Program-made: the position numbers and the translations under genes
Shown here: one piece after another, positions 25,825-34,109 of the stretch
Layout: the number at the start of each line of letters is the position of its first letter
How positions within the stretch are numbered: the stretch's first letter is position 1
The notes under the pieces: generated by a model
Told to the model about the DNA's origin: nothing
What the model saw: the letters and a program-made list of their open reading frames with translations, nothing else
The model's database searches: none
Source of the DNA: Candidatus Pristimantibacillus lignocellulolyticus
GTDB lineage: Bacteria; Bacillota; Bacilli; Paenibacillales; Paenibacillaceae
Length of the DNA stretch: 64,000 nucleotides
Assembly: GCA_023639215.1 (NCBI GenBank)
Contig: CP097899.1
Coordinates: forward strand, 2,605,001 to 2,669,000
Direction of reading: 5' to 3'

Positions 25825-26736
25825 ATGAGTTTAGAAAAATTTCATGGGATTATACCAGCGTTTTATGCTTGCTATGATGACGAAGGTAATATCTCGGAAA
25901 CTCGTACGAAAGCGTTATGCGATTATTTGTATGAAAAGCAAGTTCAAGGTGTTTATGTAGGGGGAAGTTCTGGGGAATGTATTTATCAAAATTTGGATGA
26001 ACGTAAAGCAGTACTCTCTTATGTAGCGGATAACTTGAAAGGAAAAATGACGCTCATCGCTCATGTTGGAGCACCTTCTACGAGAGATAGTATTGAATTG
26101 GCAAAGCATGCAGCAGAACTGGGATATGATGCATTATCTGCAATCCCTCCGATCTACTTCAAGCTACCAGACAATGCTGTATATAAATACTGGAGTGCCA
26201 TTATTGATGCAACTCCGCTAGATTTCATCATCTATAATATTCCTCAAACTACAGGTTACACGTTAACACCTGCATTGTTTGAGAAGCTTCTAATGAATAA
26301 GAAAGTTATTGGTGTTAAAAACTCCTCAATGCCAACGATGGATATTGAACGTTTCAAAAAAGTTGGTGGAGACGATGTGGTTGTATTTAACGGACCAGAT
26401 GAACAGTATGTTGCGGGTAGACTAATGGGTGCCGATGCTGGTATTGGTGGAACTTATGGAGCAATGCCTGAACTATTCTTATTAGCTAATCAATTTGTTC
26501 AACAAGGAAAATTTGAAGAAGCGAAAAGAATGCAAAGTGATATTAACGACATCATTATTGCTTTATGTTCACAACAAGGTTCAATGTACGCGGTTATTAA
26601 AGAGGTTTTGAATAGACGTGGAGTTAATGTTGGTAGTGTTAGAGGTCCACTTGAAGGTATAACAAATGATGATATGGCTTCAATTGATGGCATTATTACA
26701 ATGATTGATGAAACGATCGAACGTTACACTAATTAA
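25825..26736 (+). CDS. nanA: N-acetylneuraminate lyase
   Basis: Cleaves sialic acid (Neu5Ac) to ManNAc and pyruvate in the cytoplasm. 303 residues, DHDPS/NAL superfamily barrel. GGSSGE at 46-51 binds the carboxylate, Y137 lies in IIYNIPQTTGY, and the Schiff-base lysine is K165 in GVKNSS, the same numbers as in E. coli NanA. CAGGAGGG site before ATG 25825. First gene of the nan operon; linkage with nanE, nanK and a YhcH protein favours NAL over dihydrodipicolinate synthase. Confidence 0.94.
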   Translation: MSLEKFHGIIPAFYACYDDEGNISETRTKALCDYLYEKQVQGVYVGGSSGECIYQNLDERKAVLSYVADNLKGKMTLIAHVGAPSTRDSIELAKHAAELGYDALSAIPPIYFKLPDNAVYKYWSAIIDATPLDFIIYNIPQTTGYTLTPALFEKLLMNKKVIGVKNSSMPTMDIERFKKVGGDDVVVFNGPDEQYVAGRLMGADAGIGGTYGAMPELFLLANQFVQQGKFEEAKRMQSDINDIIIALCSQQGSMYAVIKEVLNRRGVNVGSVRGPLEGITNDDMASIDGIITMIDETIERYTN

Positions 26737-26740
26737 TTCT

Positions 26741-26775
26741 AATGAGGAGACAATAAGTACAAGTCTCATCATCTA
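26741..26775 (+). other. Stem-loop between nanA and the binding lipoprotein gene
   Basis: ATGAGGAGAC and GTCTCATCAT form a stem (one bulge) around AATAAGTACAA. There is no T run, so message processing or stability is likelier than termination. Confidence 0.45.
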
Positions 26776-26872
26776 TGAAATATGTTGCTTGAACAAGAAA
26801 GTAGATAGTTGTCAGCAAATGACTTTATATAAGGTCAATCTACAGATAATTAAATAGAGGGGTAGATATTAG

Positions 26873-28279
26873 ATGAAAAGAAAACGCTTCCTAACTACTA
26901 TTATTGCTCTAATCATGTTAACTACAATGCTTGCGGGATGTTCGGGTAACAACAATTCAGGAACTAATACTGGTGGAGACACCTCAGGTAAGAAAGAAAA
27001 AGTGGAGCTAAAAGTTTGGCTGACACCTCAATGGAAAGGCGTTTTGGATGCCTCGGAATCTGGTGCGGACTATGATAGCTTTATGAAATATGCAGCTGAG
27101 AAATTTACAAAACAATATGACAAATATGATGTAAAAGTGAATGTAGAAGTTATTGCTGGCGATCAACGAGATCAGTTACTCAACGTAAACTTGAGTAGTA
27201 GTACTCCTCCAGATGTATTTTTTGAAAGCGTTTTTGCAATGGGCGACTATGTTCACCGTGGCGCAATGGTACCACTTACGGACATTGTAGATGAAGCGGC
27301 TAAGTCAGATATTGCTCAAAGCTATTGGGACGCAGTAACTTTTGGAGATGATGTTTATTTCTATCCGTTCCAGCATAATCCAGGTACGTTAGTATATAAC
27401 GCGGATATGCTGAAAGCAGCTGGCTTAGAAAAATATATCGGTGGCGAAAATGATATTCAGACCTGGACTCTAGCAGAATACGAAGAGATACTAGAAGGTC
27501 TAAAAAATAATTTACCTAAAGACAAATATTCAAATGCTTATCCAATGGCGTTATACGCTATGAATACTCAAGGCGATACATGGAACCTTGCTTACATGAG
27601 AATGTTTGGCAATACGTTCTTCGATGAAGAAGGTAATGTTGTGCTTGACGATGCTAATGGCGTTAAAGCTGCCTCTTGGTTGAAAAAAATTAAAGATGCA
27701 GGATACACGAATCCTGGTCCTGAATCAGTATCTTCTAACGATGTTAATGGTATGTTCCAAAATCAACAGTTAGCTATTAGTTTTACGAACCCGGTATTGT
27801 TCAATAATATTAAGGCTGATATGGCAAGTGGCAAAACGAATAAATTCGATATTCGTCTAGCTAACGTACCATCTGAAAGTGGAGATCCACTATCGTTTAC
27901 CTATGTAGTCGGTGCAAGTGTATTCCAGTCTAACGATGAGAAAAGAGTAGAAGTAGCTAAAGAATTCGTTAAATTCTTCTCGTCTGATCCTGAATTAGTG
28001 AAATCATCTAAAAATAGTATTCCAGTAAGAAGTTCTGTAGTTGAAGAGTTCAAAAACGATAATCCATTATTTGCAGCTTATGATGCTAACTCGCAATACT
28101 TATTCAACTTCACTGGTAACGTTCCAGGATATAGTCAATTAAGAGAAGTACTATATCCAGAATTGCAAGCACTGTATATTGGTTCAAAAACAGCGGAGCA
28201 AGCTGTGAAGGATTATCAAGAAAAAGGAAACAATGTGATTCAAAGCAATAAAGCAAGCTCAATTATCTATCAAAAGTAA
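26873..28279 (+). CDS. ABC transporter sugar-binding lipoprotein, sialic acid operon
   Basis: 468 residues, family 1 extracellular solute-binding protein. Lipobox LAGC with C23 and an Asn/Gly/Thr linker. The mature part starts KVELKVWLTPQWKG, with DVFFESVFAMGDYVHRGAMV near 113 and PDVF/FYPFQHNPGTLVYNAD segments typical of the fold. AGAGGGG site before ATG 26873. Position between nanA and two permeases makes sialic acid, or a sialylated or ManNAc-type sugar, the likely ligand (context inference). Confidence 0.9.
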   Translation: MKRKRFLTTIIALIMLTTMLAGCSGNNNSGTNTGGDTSGKKEKVELKVWLTPQWKGVLDASESGADYDSFMKYAAEKFTKQYDKYDVKVNVEVIAGDQRDQLLNVNLSSSTPPDVFFESVFAMGDYVHRGAMVPLTDIVDEAAKSDIAQSYWDAVTFGDDVYFYPFQHNPGTLVYNADMLKAAGLEKYIGGENDIQTWTLAEYEEILEGLKNNLPKDKYSNAYPMALYAMNTQGDTWNLAYMRMFGNTFFDEEGNVVLDDANGVKAASWLKKIKDAGYTNPGPESVSSNDVNGMFQNQQLAISFTNPVLFNNIKADMASGKTNKFDIRLANVPSESGDPLSFTYVVGASVFQSNDEKRVEVAKEFVKFFSSDPELVKSSKNSIPVRSSVVEEFKNDNPLFAAYDANSQYLFNFTGNVPGYSQLREVLYPELQALYIGSKTAEQAVKDYQEKGNNVIQSNKASSIIYQK

Positions 28280-28303
28280 ATCAACTAACCATGATCGATT
28301 ATT

Positions 28304-28332
28304 AGTCTTGAGATCAATATGATCTCAAGACT
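28304..28332 (+). other. Intercistronic hairpin after the sialic acid lipoprotein gene
   Basis: AGTCTTGAGATC and GATCTCAAGACT form a perfect 12-bp stem with loop AATAT, between the lipoprotein stop and the permease start. Not followed by a T run. Probably protects the lipoprotein message or gives partial termination. Confidence 0.75.
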
Positions 28333-28354
28333 GGTAATTAGAAAGGAACGAGAT

Positions 28355-29230
28355 ATGAAACTGCGTAATCAATCCATTAAAGAAAGTCTTACCGGCTATT
28401 TGTTTATCTCGCCTCAAATGTTGATTTTTCTAGTTTTCTTGGTCTATCCGATATTTGAAGGCATAAGGCTCAGCCTGTATCAGATCAATTATACGAGCGA
28501 GAAGTTTGTTGGACTGGATAATTACGTCACGTTATTTAATGATCCTATATTCTTCAAAGCACTACTCAATACCGTTGTTTTTGTAGTATTTATTGTTGTC
28601 CTTACAGTAGGTTTTGCACTTTTCGTGTCATCTGCTGTATTCGACAAAAATGCAAAGTATGTTTCATTTATTAGAGGTAGTTATTATGTGCCCGTAATGG
28701 TATCAATGGTAGTCATGAGTATGGTTTGGAGCTTTTTATTGAATCCTGCTAACGGTTTAATTTCTTATTTTTCTCAAGAAATGAACCTTGGTACAGTCAA
28801 TCTACTTGGGAAAACAACAACGGTTTTGCCGGTTATTATATTCGTAACATTTGCAACTAATGTTGGGCAAGCCATTATTCTTTATATCGCAGCAATGGTT
28901 GGTGTGCCTAAAGATTTGTTTGAGGCAGCAGAAGTGGATGGAGCAAACAGATGGCATGTCATTACAAAAATACTCATTCCTTCAGTAAGTTCAACTACCA
29001 TTTATATTGCTATTATTAACATCATTGCAGTTTTGAAAATCTTCGTCGTTATTCAACTATTAACGGGCGGCGGACCAAACAATGCCTCTGTAACATTAAT
29101 GTACTATTTATATAATAACGCATTCAAATATAATCAACTCGGTGTAGCTTCGGCTGTTGGGGTTATTATGTTCCTAATTACGTTATTGTTATCAGTACCT
29201 CAGTTACGAGCTTTGATTAAAGATATGTAA
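28355..29230 (+). CDS. Sugar ABC transporter permease, MalF type (sialic acid operon)
   Basis: 291 residues. ATG 28355 is chosen because AAAGGAACGAG lies directly upstream; an earlier in-frame start (28319) sits within the hairpin. Six hydrophobic segments; first FISPQMLIFLVFLVYPIFEG. EAA loop FEAAEVDGANRWHV near 195, and TGGGPNNAS near 250. Forms the channel with the next gene product. Confidence 0.92.
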   Translation: MKLRNQSIKESLTGYLFISPQMLIFLVFLVYPIFEGIRLSLYQINYTSEKFVGLDNYVTLFNDPIFFKALLNTVVFVVFIVVLTVGFALFVSSAVFDKNAKYVSFIRGSYYVPVMVSMVVMSMVWSFLLNPANGLISYFSQEMNLGTVNLLGKTTTVLPVIIFVTFATNVGQAIILYIAAMVGVPKDLFEAAEVDGANRWHVITKILIPSVSSTTIYIAIINIIAVLKIFVVIQLLTGGGPNNASVTLMYYLYNNAFKYNQLGVASAVGVIMFLITLLLSVPQLRALIKDM

Positions 29231-29247
29231 AGTGAGGGATAATCAGC

Positions 29248-30096
29248 ATGTCACACGATAATAGCAACAAGAAGAAAAAAATGGAGCTGTTTGATGTTGT
29301 AACGAATGTGGTCGTGACCCTCTTCGCGATTATTAACTTGTTTCCATTATATTGGCTGATTACAAGCTCCCTTAAAAATAGTTCGGATGTTGTCAAAATG
29401 CCGCCAGACTGGTTGCCAACGACCATTACGTTCTCAAATTATATGGATGTATTCCAAAGTCAACCTGCAGCAAGATGGGCATTTAATAGTGTATTAGTAT
29501 CTGGAGTAACTACAATTCTAGTTATTGCAGTAGGAGCAATGGCGGCATATGCATTCTCCAAAATTAATTTCAAAGGCAAAAATATAATATTTATTATCTT
29601 TATATCGAGTTTAATGATTCCTAAAGAAATTATGATCGTACCATTGTTCCGAATCATCCAAGATTTTGGAATGGTAAATAGCTATCAAGGGATGATATGG
29701 CCTAACGTAGCTACTGCATTTGGTGTCTTCCTCTTAAAAGGTTTTTTTGATGCAACGCCTAATGCATTGAGAGAAGCATCTAGAATTGATGGTGCCGGAG
29801 AATGGAGAACCTTCCTTCAAATTATGCTACCAATTATAAAGCCAGGTATCGGAGCATTATTTATATTGAACTTTGTTCAAGTATGGAATGATTACTTGTG
29901 GCAATTAGTCATTGGACAAGAGAAAAATATGAAAACGTTAATGGTAGGTACTGCGACATTGATGCAAGACCTTAATCCAAACTTTGCTTATAAAATGGCG
30001 GGAGCTACTGTTGCCGCAATTCCAATGCTTATTATTTTCTTATTATTCCAAAAGTACTTCACTCAAGGAATGACTGCTGGAGCAGTCAAGGAGTAA
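29248..30096 (+). CDS. Sugar ABC transporter permease, MalG type (sialic acid operon)
   Basis: 282 residues, ATG 29248 preceded by GAGGGATAATC. Six hydrophobic segments; INLFPLYWLITSSLKNS near 30, coupling loop REASRIDGAGEWRT near 175, WNDYLWQLVI near 211, C-terminus TAGAVKE. No ATPase gene in the operon, so a shared MsmX-type ATPase is presumed. Confidence 0.92.
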   Translation: MSHDNSNKKKKMELFDVVTNVVVTLFAIINLFPLYWLITSSLKNSSDVVKMPPDWLPTTITFSNYMDVFQSQPAARWAFNSVLVSGVTTILVIAVGAMAAYAFSKINFKGKNIIFIIFISSLMIPKEIMIVPLFRIIQDFGMVNSYQGMIWPNVATAFGVFLLKGFFDATPNALREASRIDGAGEWRTFLQIMLPIIKPGIGALFILNFVQVWNDYLWQLVIGQEKNMKTLMVGTATLMQDLNPNFAYKMAGATVAAIPMLIIFLLFQKYFTQGMTAGAVKE

Positions 30097-30129
30097 GAGA
30101 AAAAATAATTAAATGTGGAGTGGAAACCA

Positions 30130-30819
30130 ATGAACATGAAAAGAAACGTACTAGAAAATATAAACAAAAAGTTAATCGTTTCTTGTCAAGCATTACCTAA
30201 TGAGCCTTTGCATAGTCCTTTTATTATGGGTAGAATGGCATATGCAGCATTTTTAGGAGGAGCGTCAGGAATTCGAGCTAACAGTGTTGTAGATATAAAG
30301 GAAATTAAAACGACTGTTAATTTACCAATGATCGGTATAATTAAAGAGGTTTATGGTGAATGCCCTGTATTTATCACACCAACCATTAAAGAAGTCGATG
30401 AGCTTTATAGAGAAGGTGTAGACATTATCGCAATGGATGCTACTAATCGAATTAGACCTGATGGTTCTACTATTACTGAACTATTCCCTATCATTAGAGA
30501 CAAGTACAAAGATCAACTTTTTATGGCGGATTGCTCCACATATGAGGAAGCAGTCACAGCTGTTGAACTAGGATTTGATATTGTAGGTACTACGTTAAGT
30601 GGGTATACGGAAGAAACGAAGGGAAATGCTCTTCCTGATTTTGATTTGGTTGAGAAGCTAGTTAATAATTTATCTGTTCCAGTTATAGCAGAAGGCGGAA
30701 TTTCGACCCCCGAACAATTAAAACGATTATTTGACCTAGGAATCCATACAGCCGTGGTTGGATCTGCCATTACGAGACCTATGGATATTACTAAAAGATT
30801 TGCTAAGGTCATTGATTAG
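30130..30819 (+). CDS. nanE: N-acetylmannosamine-6-phosphate 2-epimerase
   Basis: Converts ManNAc-6-P to GlcNAc-6-P, joining sialic acid breakdown to NagA/NagB. 229 residues, NanE family TIM barrel. VSCQALPNEPLHSP near residue 16, GASGIRANSV near 45, IGIIKEVY near 67, the catalytic-region MADCSTYEEA near 132, and phosphate-binding AEGGIST near 185. ATG 30130 has GTGGAGTGG upstream; an in-frame GTG at 30115 lies inside that site. Three nucleotides from nanK. Confidence 0.94.
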   Translation: MNMKRNVLENINKKLIVSCQALPNEPLHSPFIMGRMAYAAFLGGASGIRANSVVDIKEIKTTVNLPMIGIIKEVYGECPVFITPTIKEVDELYREGVDIIAMDATNRIRPDGSTITELFPIIRDKYKDQLFMADCSTYEEAVTAVELGFDIVGTTLSGYTEETKGNALPDFDLVEKLVNNLSVPVIAEGGISTPEQLKRLFDLGIHTAVVGSAITRPMDITKRFAKVID

Positions 30820-30822
30820 ACG

Positions 30823-31707
30823 ATGGGTATGAAAATATTAGCGGCTGATATAGGCGGAACAAAAACGAAAATGGGCATTTGCGATGAACAGGGAAATATT
30901 CATCAATTTATTGAATACTCAACCGAAGCGCAATTGGGCGGACCCCATCTCATGGAAAAACTTATTCTGAAGATAAAAGAGTACGAAGATTTTGATGCTA
31001 TTGCTATTAGCACAGCTGGACAAGTGAATGCAGAGGAAGGATACATTTCCTATGCGAATGCTAATATTCCTGATTACACTGGAATGAAAATTAGGGAGAT
31101 CCTTGAAAATGTATTTCATAAACCTGTAAAGGTAGAGAACGATGTCAATGCTGCTGCACTGGGTGAAACTCACTTTGGTGCAGCTTCATCGTATAATGAT
31201 TTTATTTGTTTAACCTTCGGTACTGGCATTGGTGGCTCGATCGTAATCAATCGTCAAATCTATCGAGGAGCTAATGGGTCGGCGGCCGAGTTCGGTCATA
31301 TTTTCACTCATTCACTATCTCGAACTGGTGATAATGTGAGACAATCCTATTATGAATCTTTTGCCTCGACGACAGCATTAGTTCGTATGGCGAATGAAGT
31401 TGATCCGGAAGTTGTAGACGGAAAAGTTTTTTTTGATAAAATAGGAATAGGTAATGAACAACTCGATCAAATTCTTGAATGCTGGATAACTGAAGTTTCT
31501 TCGGGACTTGCATCACTCATCCATATTTTTAATCCCGCTGCTATTATTGTAGGGGGTGGAGTAATGGAGCGCGAGACATTAGTTGAATTAGTTGAAAAGC
31601 AAACAAAAGATTTGATAATGGCAAGCTTTGCGAATGTGAAAATTCTCAAGGCTTCCCTTGGGAACAAAGCTGGTCTGTTAGGCGCAGCTTCATTATTTTT
31701 ACGTTGA
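30823..31707 (+). CDS. nanK: ROK-family N-acetylmannosamine kinase
   Basis: Phosphorylates ManNAc for NanE (role inferred from position). 294 residues. ATP site ADIGGTKTKMGI near residue 8, the sugar-binding VENDVNAAALGE near 104 with catalytic Asp, FGTGIGGSIV near 127 and VGGGVMERE near 240. The usual ROK zinc motif (CxCGxxGC) after GHI is absent; the stretch reads THSLSRTGDNVRQSYYE. Zinc-less ROK kinases are known. ATG 30823 and 30829 are both possible; neither has a strong ribosome site, so coupling to nanE is likely. Confidence 0.85.
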   Translation: MGMKILAADIGGTKTKMGICDEQGNIHQFIEYSTEAQLGGPHLMEKLILKIKEYEDFDAIAISTAGQVNAEEGYISYANANIPDYTGMKIREILENVFHKPVKVENDVNAAALGETHFGAASSYNDFICLTFGTGIGGSIVINRQIYRGANGSAAEFGHIFTHSLSRTGDNVRQSYYESFASTTALVRMANEVDPEVVDGKVFFDKIGIGNEQLDQILECWITEVSSGLASLIHIFNPAAIIVGGGVMERETLVELVEKQTKDLIMASFANVKILKASLGNKAGLLGAASLFLR

Positions 31708-31734
31708 ACGTATGAAATAAACGGAGGTGATCGG

Positions 31735-32589
31735 GTGCGCGCAATGAATATATTTACTACAATCCATTCAAAGTATAATAATCTGACCAAGTCAGAAGTA
31801 AAAGTTGCTGACTATATTCTCGATAATGCAAAAGAGGTTGTATATATGTCAATTACTGACCTCGCAGATGCTTGCAATGTAGGAGAATCTAGTATATTTA
31901 GATTTTGTAAATCATTAAGTTATAAGGGATATCAAGATTTTAAGATTGCCCTTGCACACAGCATCACTGCAGAGAATGAGATTCCACAACTAACAGATAA
32001 GATTTTAATGAATGATACTTTGGGTCAAGTGGCCTCTAAAGTGCTGTCATCAAACATAAGTGCATTGAACGAAACTTATAATTTAATAGATCACAAAAAA
32101 ATGGAACAAGCGATTGATTATTTTGTTCAGGCAGAAAAAGTTGTTTTTTTTGGAGTAGGTTCTTCATTAATGACGGCAATGGAAGCAAAAATTAAATTTA
32201 TGCGTATCACTAACAAAACAGAATGTACAATTGACTCTCACCTTCAGATGATGTCCGCAGCTTTGATGACAAAGCGAGATGTAGCTGTAATTATCTCTTA
32301 CTCGGGTTCGACAAAGGATACGATTGAAGTGGCGATGAAGGCAAAAGAATCTGGAGCGACCGTCATCTCAATAACAAGATTCGAGAAGTCACCACTTACC
32401 TCCTATTCCGACCTCACGTTGCTATGTGGCGCAAATGAAGGGCCTCTACAGAGCGGTTCTTTATCAGCGAAGATTTCACAGCTATATTTACTGGACGTAT
32501 TGTATATTGAATATTTTAAGAGAACATATGAGCAGTCGATAGCAAATAAGGGGCAAACAGCCGAATCAGTAACCGTCAAATTACTTTAA
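31735..32589 (+). CDS. RpiR-family regulator of the nan operon
   Basis: 284 residues. N-terminal HTH_6 (about 1-80: MSITDLADACNVGESSIFRFCK) and C-terminal SIS phosphosugar-binding domain (about 115-250: VVFFGVGSSLMTAMEAK; VIISYSGSTKDTIEVA). GTG 31735 is used because GGAGG is 7 nt upstream. Embedded between nanK and the YhcH gene. By family precedent it senses a phosphorylated amino sugar such as ManNAc-6-P or GlcNAc-6-P; the palindrome at 25749 is a candidate target. Confidence 0.92.
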   Translation: MRAMNIFTTIHSKYNNLTKSEVKVADYILDNAKEVVYMSITDLADACNVGESSIFRFCKSLSYKGYQDFKIALAHSITAENEIPQLTDKILMNDTLGQVASKVLSSNISALNETYNLIDHKKMEQAIDYFVQAEKVVFFGVGSSLMTAMEAKIKFMRITNKTECTIDSHLQMMSAALMTKRDVAVIISYSGSTKDTIEVAMKAKESGATVISITRFEKSPLTSYSDLTLLCGANEGPLQSGSLSAKISQLYLLDVLYIEYFKRTYEQSIANKGQTAESVTVKLL

Positions 32590-32653
32590 TCTATTGTGAC
32601 GTTTGCAATGCTTCTATATTATAGCGAGATATTCGATATTGGAGGAATAGATT

Positions 32654-33124
32654 ATGATTCTAGGAAGTATGTCATCATGGGATTTTCAAAGTAAATATGA
32701 GAATAAAGTCATCGTGCGCGCAATGGAGGAACTTCAAAGAATACTAAAAGATAATCCTCCTCTAGGACGCACTGAGATTAATGGAGATCTTATGTATGTA
32801 TCCATTATGGAATTCCATGCTAAATCATCTGAAGATCATCTTGCTGAGAAGCATGAAAGCTATATTGATCTGCAATATTTGATTGAAGGTGAAGAGACCA
32901 TTGGTTACTTTTCACTAAGCGATGGTATTATGGCAGCTAAAGACTATGATAGCGAACAGGATTATGCACTGTATGCACCTGCATCAGATGAAATCTTACT
33001 TCATCTTAAGCCTGGTATGTTCGCTATATTTTTCCCGAACGATATTCATAGACCTGGTATGGGACAAGCAGGGACAATTAAAAAAGCGGTAGTTAAAATT
33101 CATGTGGATTTATTAAAATTATAA
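32654..33124 (+). CDS. YhcH/YjgK/YiaL family protein (NanQ-like sialic acid anomerase)
   Basis: 156 residues, DUF386 beta-barrel. Conserved metal-site region EKHESYIDLQYLIEGEE near residues 63-79 and FAIFFPNDIHRPGM near 123. Members in sialic acid operons act as anomerases that supply the sugar form used by the lyase (NanQ). TTGGAGGAATAG precedes ATG 32654. Last gene of the nan operon, before a strong terminator. Confidence 0.88.
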   Translation: MILGSMSSWDFQSKYENKVIVRAMEELQRILKDNPPLGRTEINGDLMYVSIMEFHAKSSEDHLAEKHESYIDLQYLIEGEETIGYFSLSDGIMAAKDYDSEQDYALYAPASDEILLHLKPGMFAIFFPNDIHRPGMGQAGTIKKAVVKIHVDLLKL

Positions 33125-33179
33125 AATGAAATAAGTTTTGTAGTTATTATAAGAAGATACTGATCGATACATGTTCAGA

Positions 33180-33240
33180 AAAAGACAAAGTGCAGAATTG
33201 GGGACTTAACCCAGTTCTATTGATTGCACTTTGTCTTTTT
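33180..33240. terminator. Bidirectional two-tier terminator, nan operon / FadR-type gene
   Basis: AAAGACAAAGTGCA pairs with TGCACTTTGTCTTT, and inside it AGAATTGGG pairs with CCCAGTTCT. A and T tracts flank both sides, between convergent genes. Confidence 0.9.
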
Positions 33241-33286
33241 CTATCTAAAGGGACGATAAATTCATTAATTGTGTAACTAGAACTGT

Positions 33287-33997
33287 TCACTTTCCATTAC
33301 GTTTCAGTACTTTTTCAACCTTTTGCAGATGAGACATCATAAGCTTACTAGCAAGCAATTGATCTTGAGCAATGATTGCATTACTAATCGCCTGATGCTC
33401 ATTCAGCAGTAACGTATTAGAAGATTTATCTTCGAAAAACCATAGTTGTCTTGTTTTTCCCATCGTTTCGGTAAGTTTACTCGTTAGTGAGCTCATTAAT
33501 GTATTGAGCAGTTCGTTATGTGACGCAGCTGCAATGGCAAGATGAAAATCAATATCTGCTTGCTCACTCATTTGTGTATCATCAAGTTCTACAGCTTGCT
33601 GCATCGTCGATATAATATGTTGTAACCGAGTTATATCAGCATCATTACGATGTTCCGCAGCTAATGAAGCTGAACCACTTTCAAGCCAAATACGAACTTC
33701 CAATATTTCTTTTATATTCTCGGCTCCCTCAAAAGGATCGCGTGAGTTACTTTGTAGTGTAGGAAGTACCTTACTTACAAATGTGCCGCCGCCATGTTTC
33801 ACATCTATCCATCCCATTGCTTTTAGTGCACTAATCGCTTCGCGAATCGTCGAGCGACCTACTCCGAAGGAGGTGCTTAAGTCTACAACAGACGGTAATT
33901 TTTGACCGGGTTGCAAACTGCCATCCTCTATTTGTGAAAGGATTACACGTTGAACAATTTCATGTCCCTTTTCTGCTTCGACCTTTATCGGTTGCAT
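33287..33997 (-). CDS. GntR/FadR-family transcriptional regulator
   Basis: 236 residues. Winged helix N-terminus (about 10-75: LPSVVDLSTSFGVGRSTIREAI) and an FCD all-helical ligand domain (about 90-225: LEVRIWLESGSASLA; DIDFHLAIAAASHNELL, whose Asp/His residues usually bind a metal). ATG 33997 follows GGAGGAAAGCT; an in-frame start at 34039 has no site. Divergent from glcD-glcF. The LldR/GlcC-like subgroup responds to lactate or glycolate, fitting the neighbour genes. A 13-bp palindrome in the shared promoter region is a likely operator. Confidence 0.91.
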   Translation of the reverse strand: MQPIKVEAEKGHEIVQRVILSQIEDGSLQPGQKLPSVVDLSTSFGVGRSTIREAISALKAMGWIDVKHGGGTFVSKVLPTLQSNSRDPFEGAENIKEILEVRIWLESGSASLAAEHRNDADITRLQHIISTMQQAVELDDTQMSEQADIDFHLAIAAASHNELLNTLMSSLTSKLTETMGKTRQLWFFEDKSSNTLLLNEHQAISNAIIAQDQLLASKLMMSHLQKVEKVLKRNGK

Positions 33998-34065
33998 AGC
34001 TTTCCTCCAAAAAAATATTGTATTGACTATACTGTACAACGTAATTAAGCTATAATCAACACAAA

Positions 34066-34078
34066 GTCATCAGATGAC
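34066..34078. promoter_or_regulatory. Palindrome GTCATCAGATGAC, candidate FadR-type operator
   Basis: Perfect 13-nt inverted repeat, 31 nt upstream of the glcD start, in the intergenic region shared with the divergent FadR-type gene. A TATAAT hexamer (34051-34056) lies just upstream, so binding here would cover the start of the glcD transcript (repression). Fits the GT-N-AC core of GntR/FadR operators only loosely. Confidence 0.5.
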
Positions 34079-34109
34079 CTGTCTACTTTACAATTAGGGG
34101 GATTGTTCA

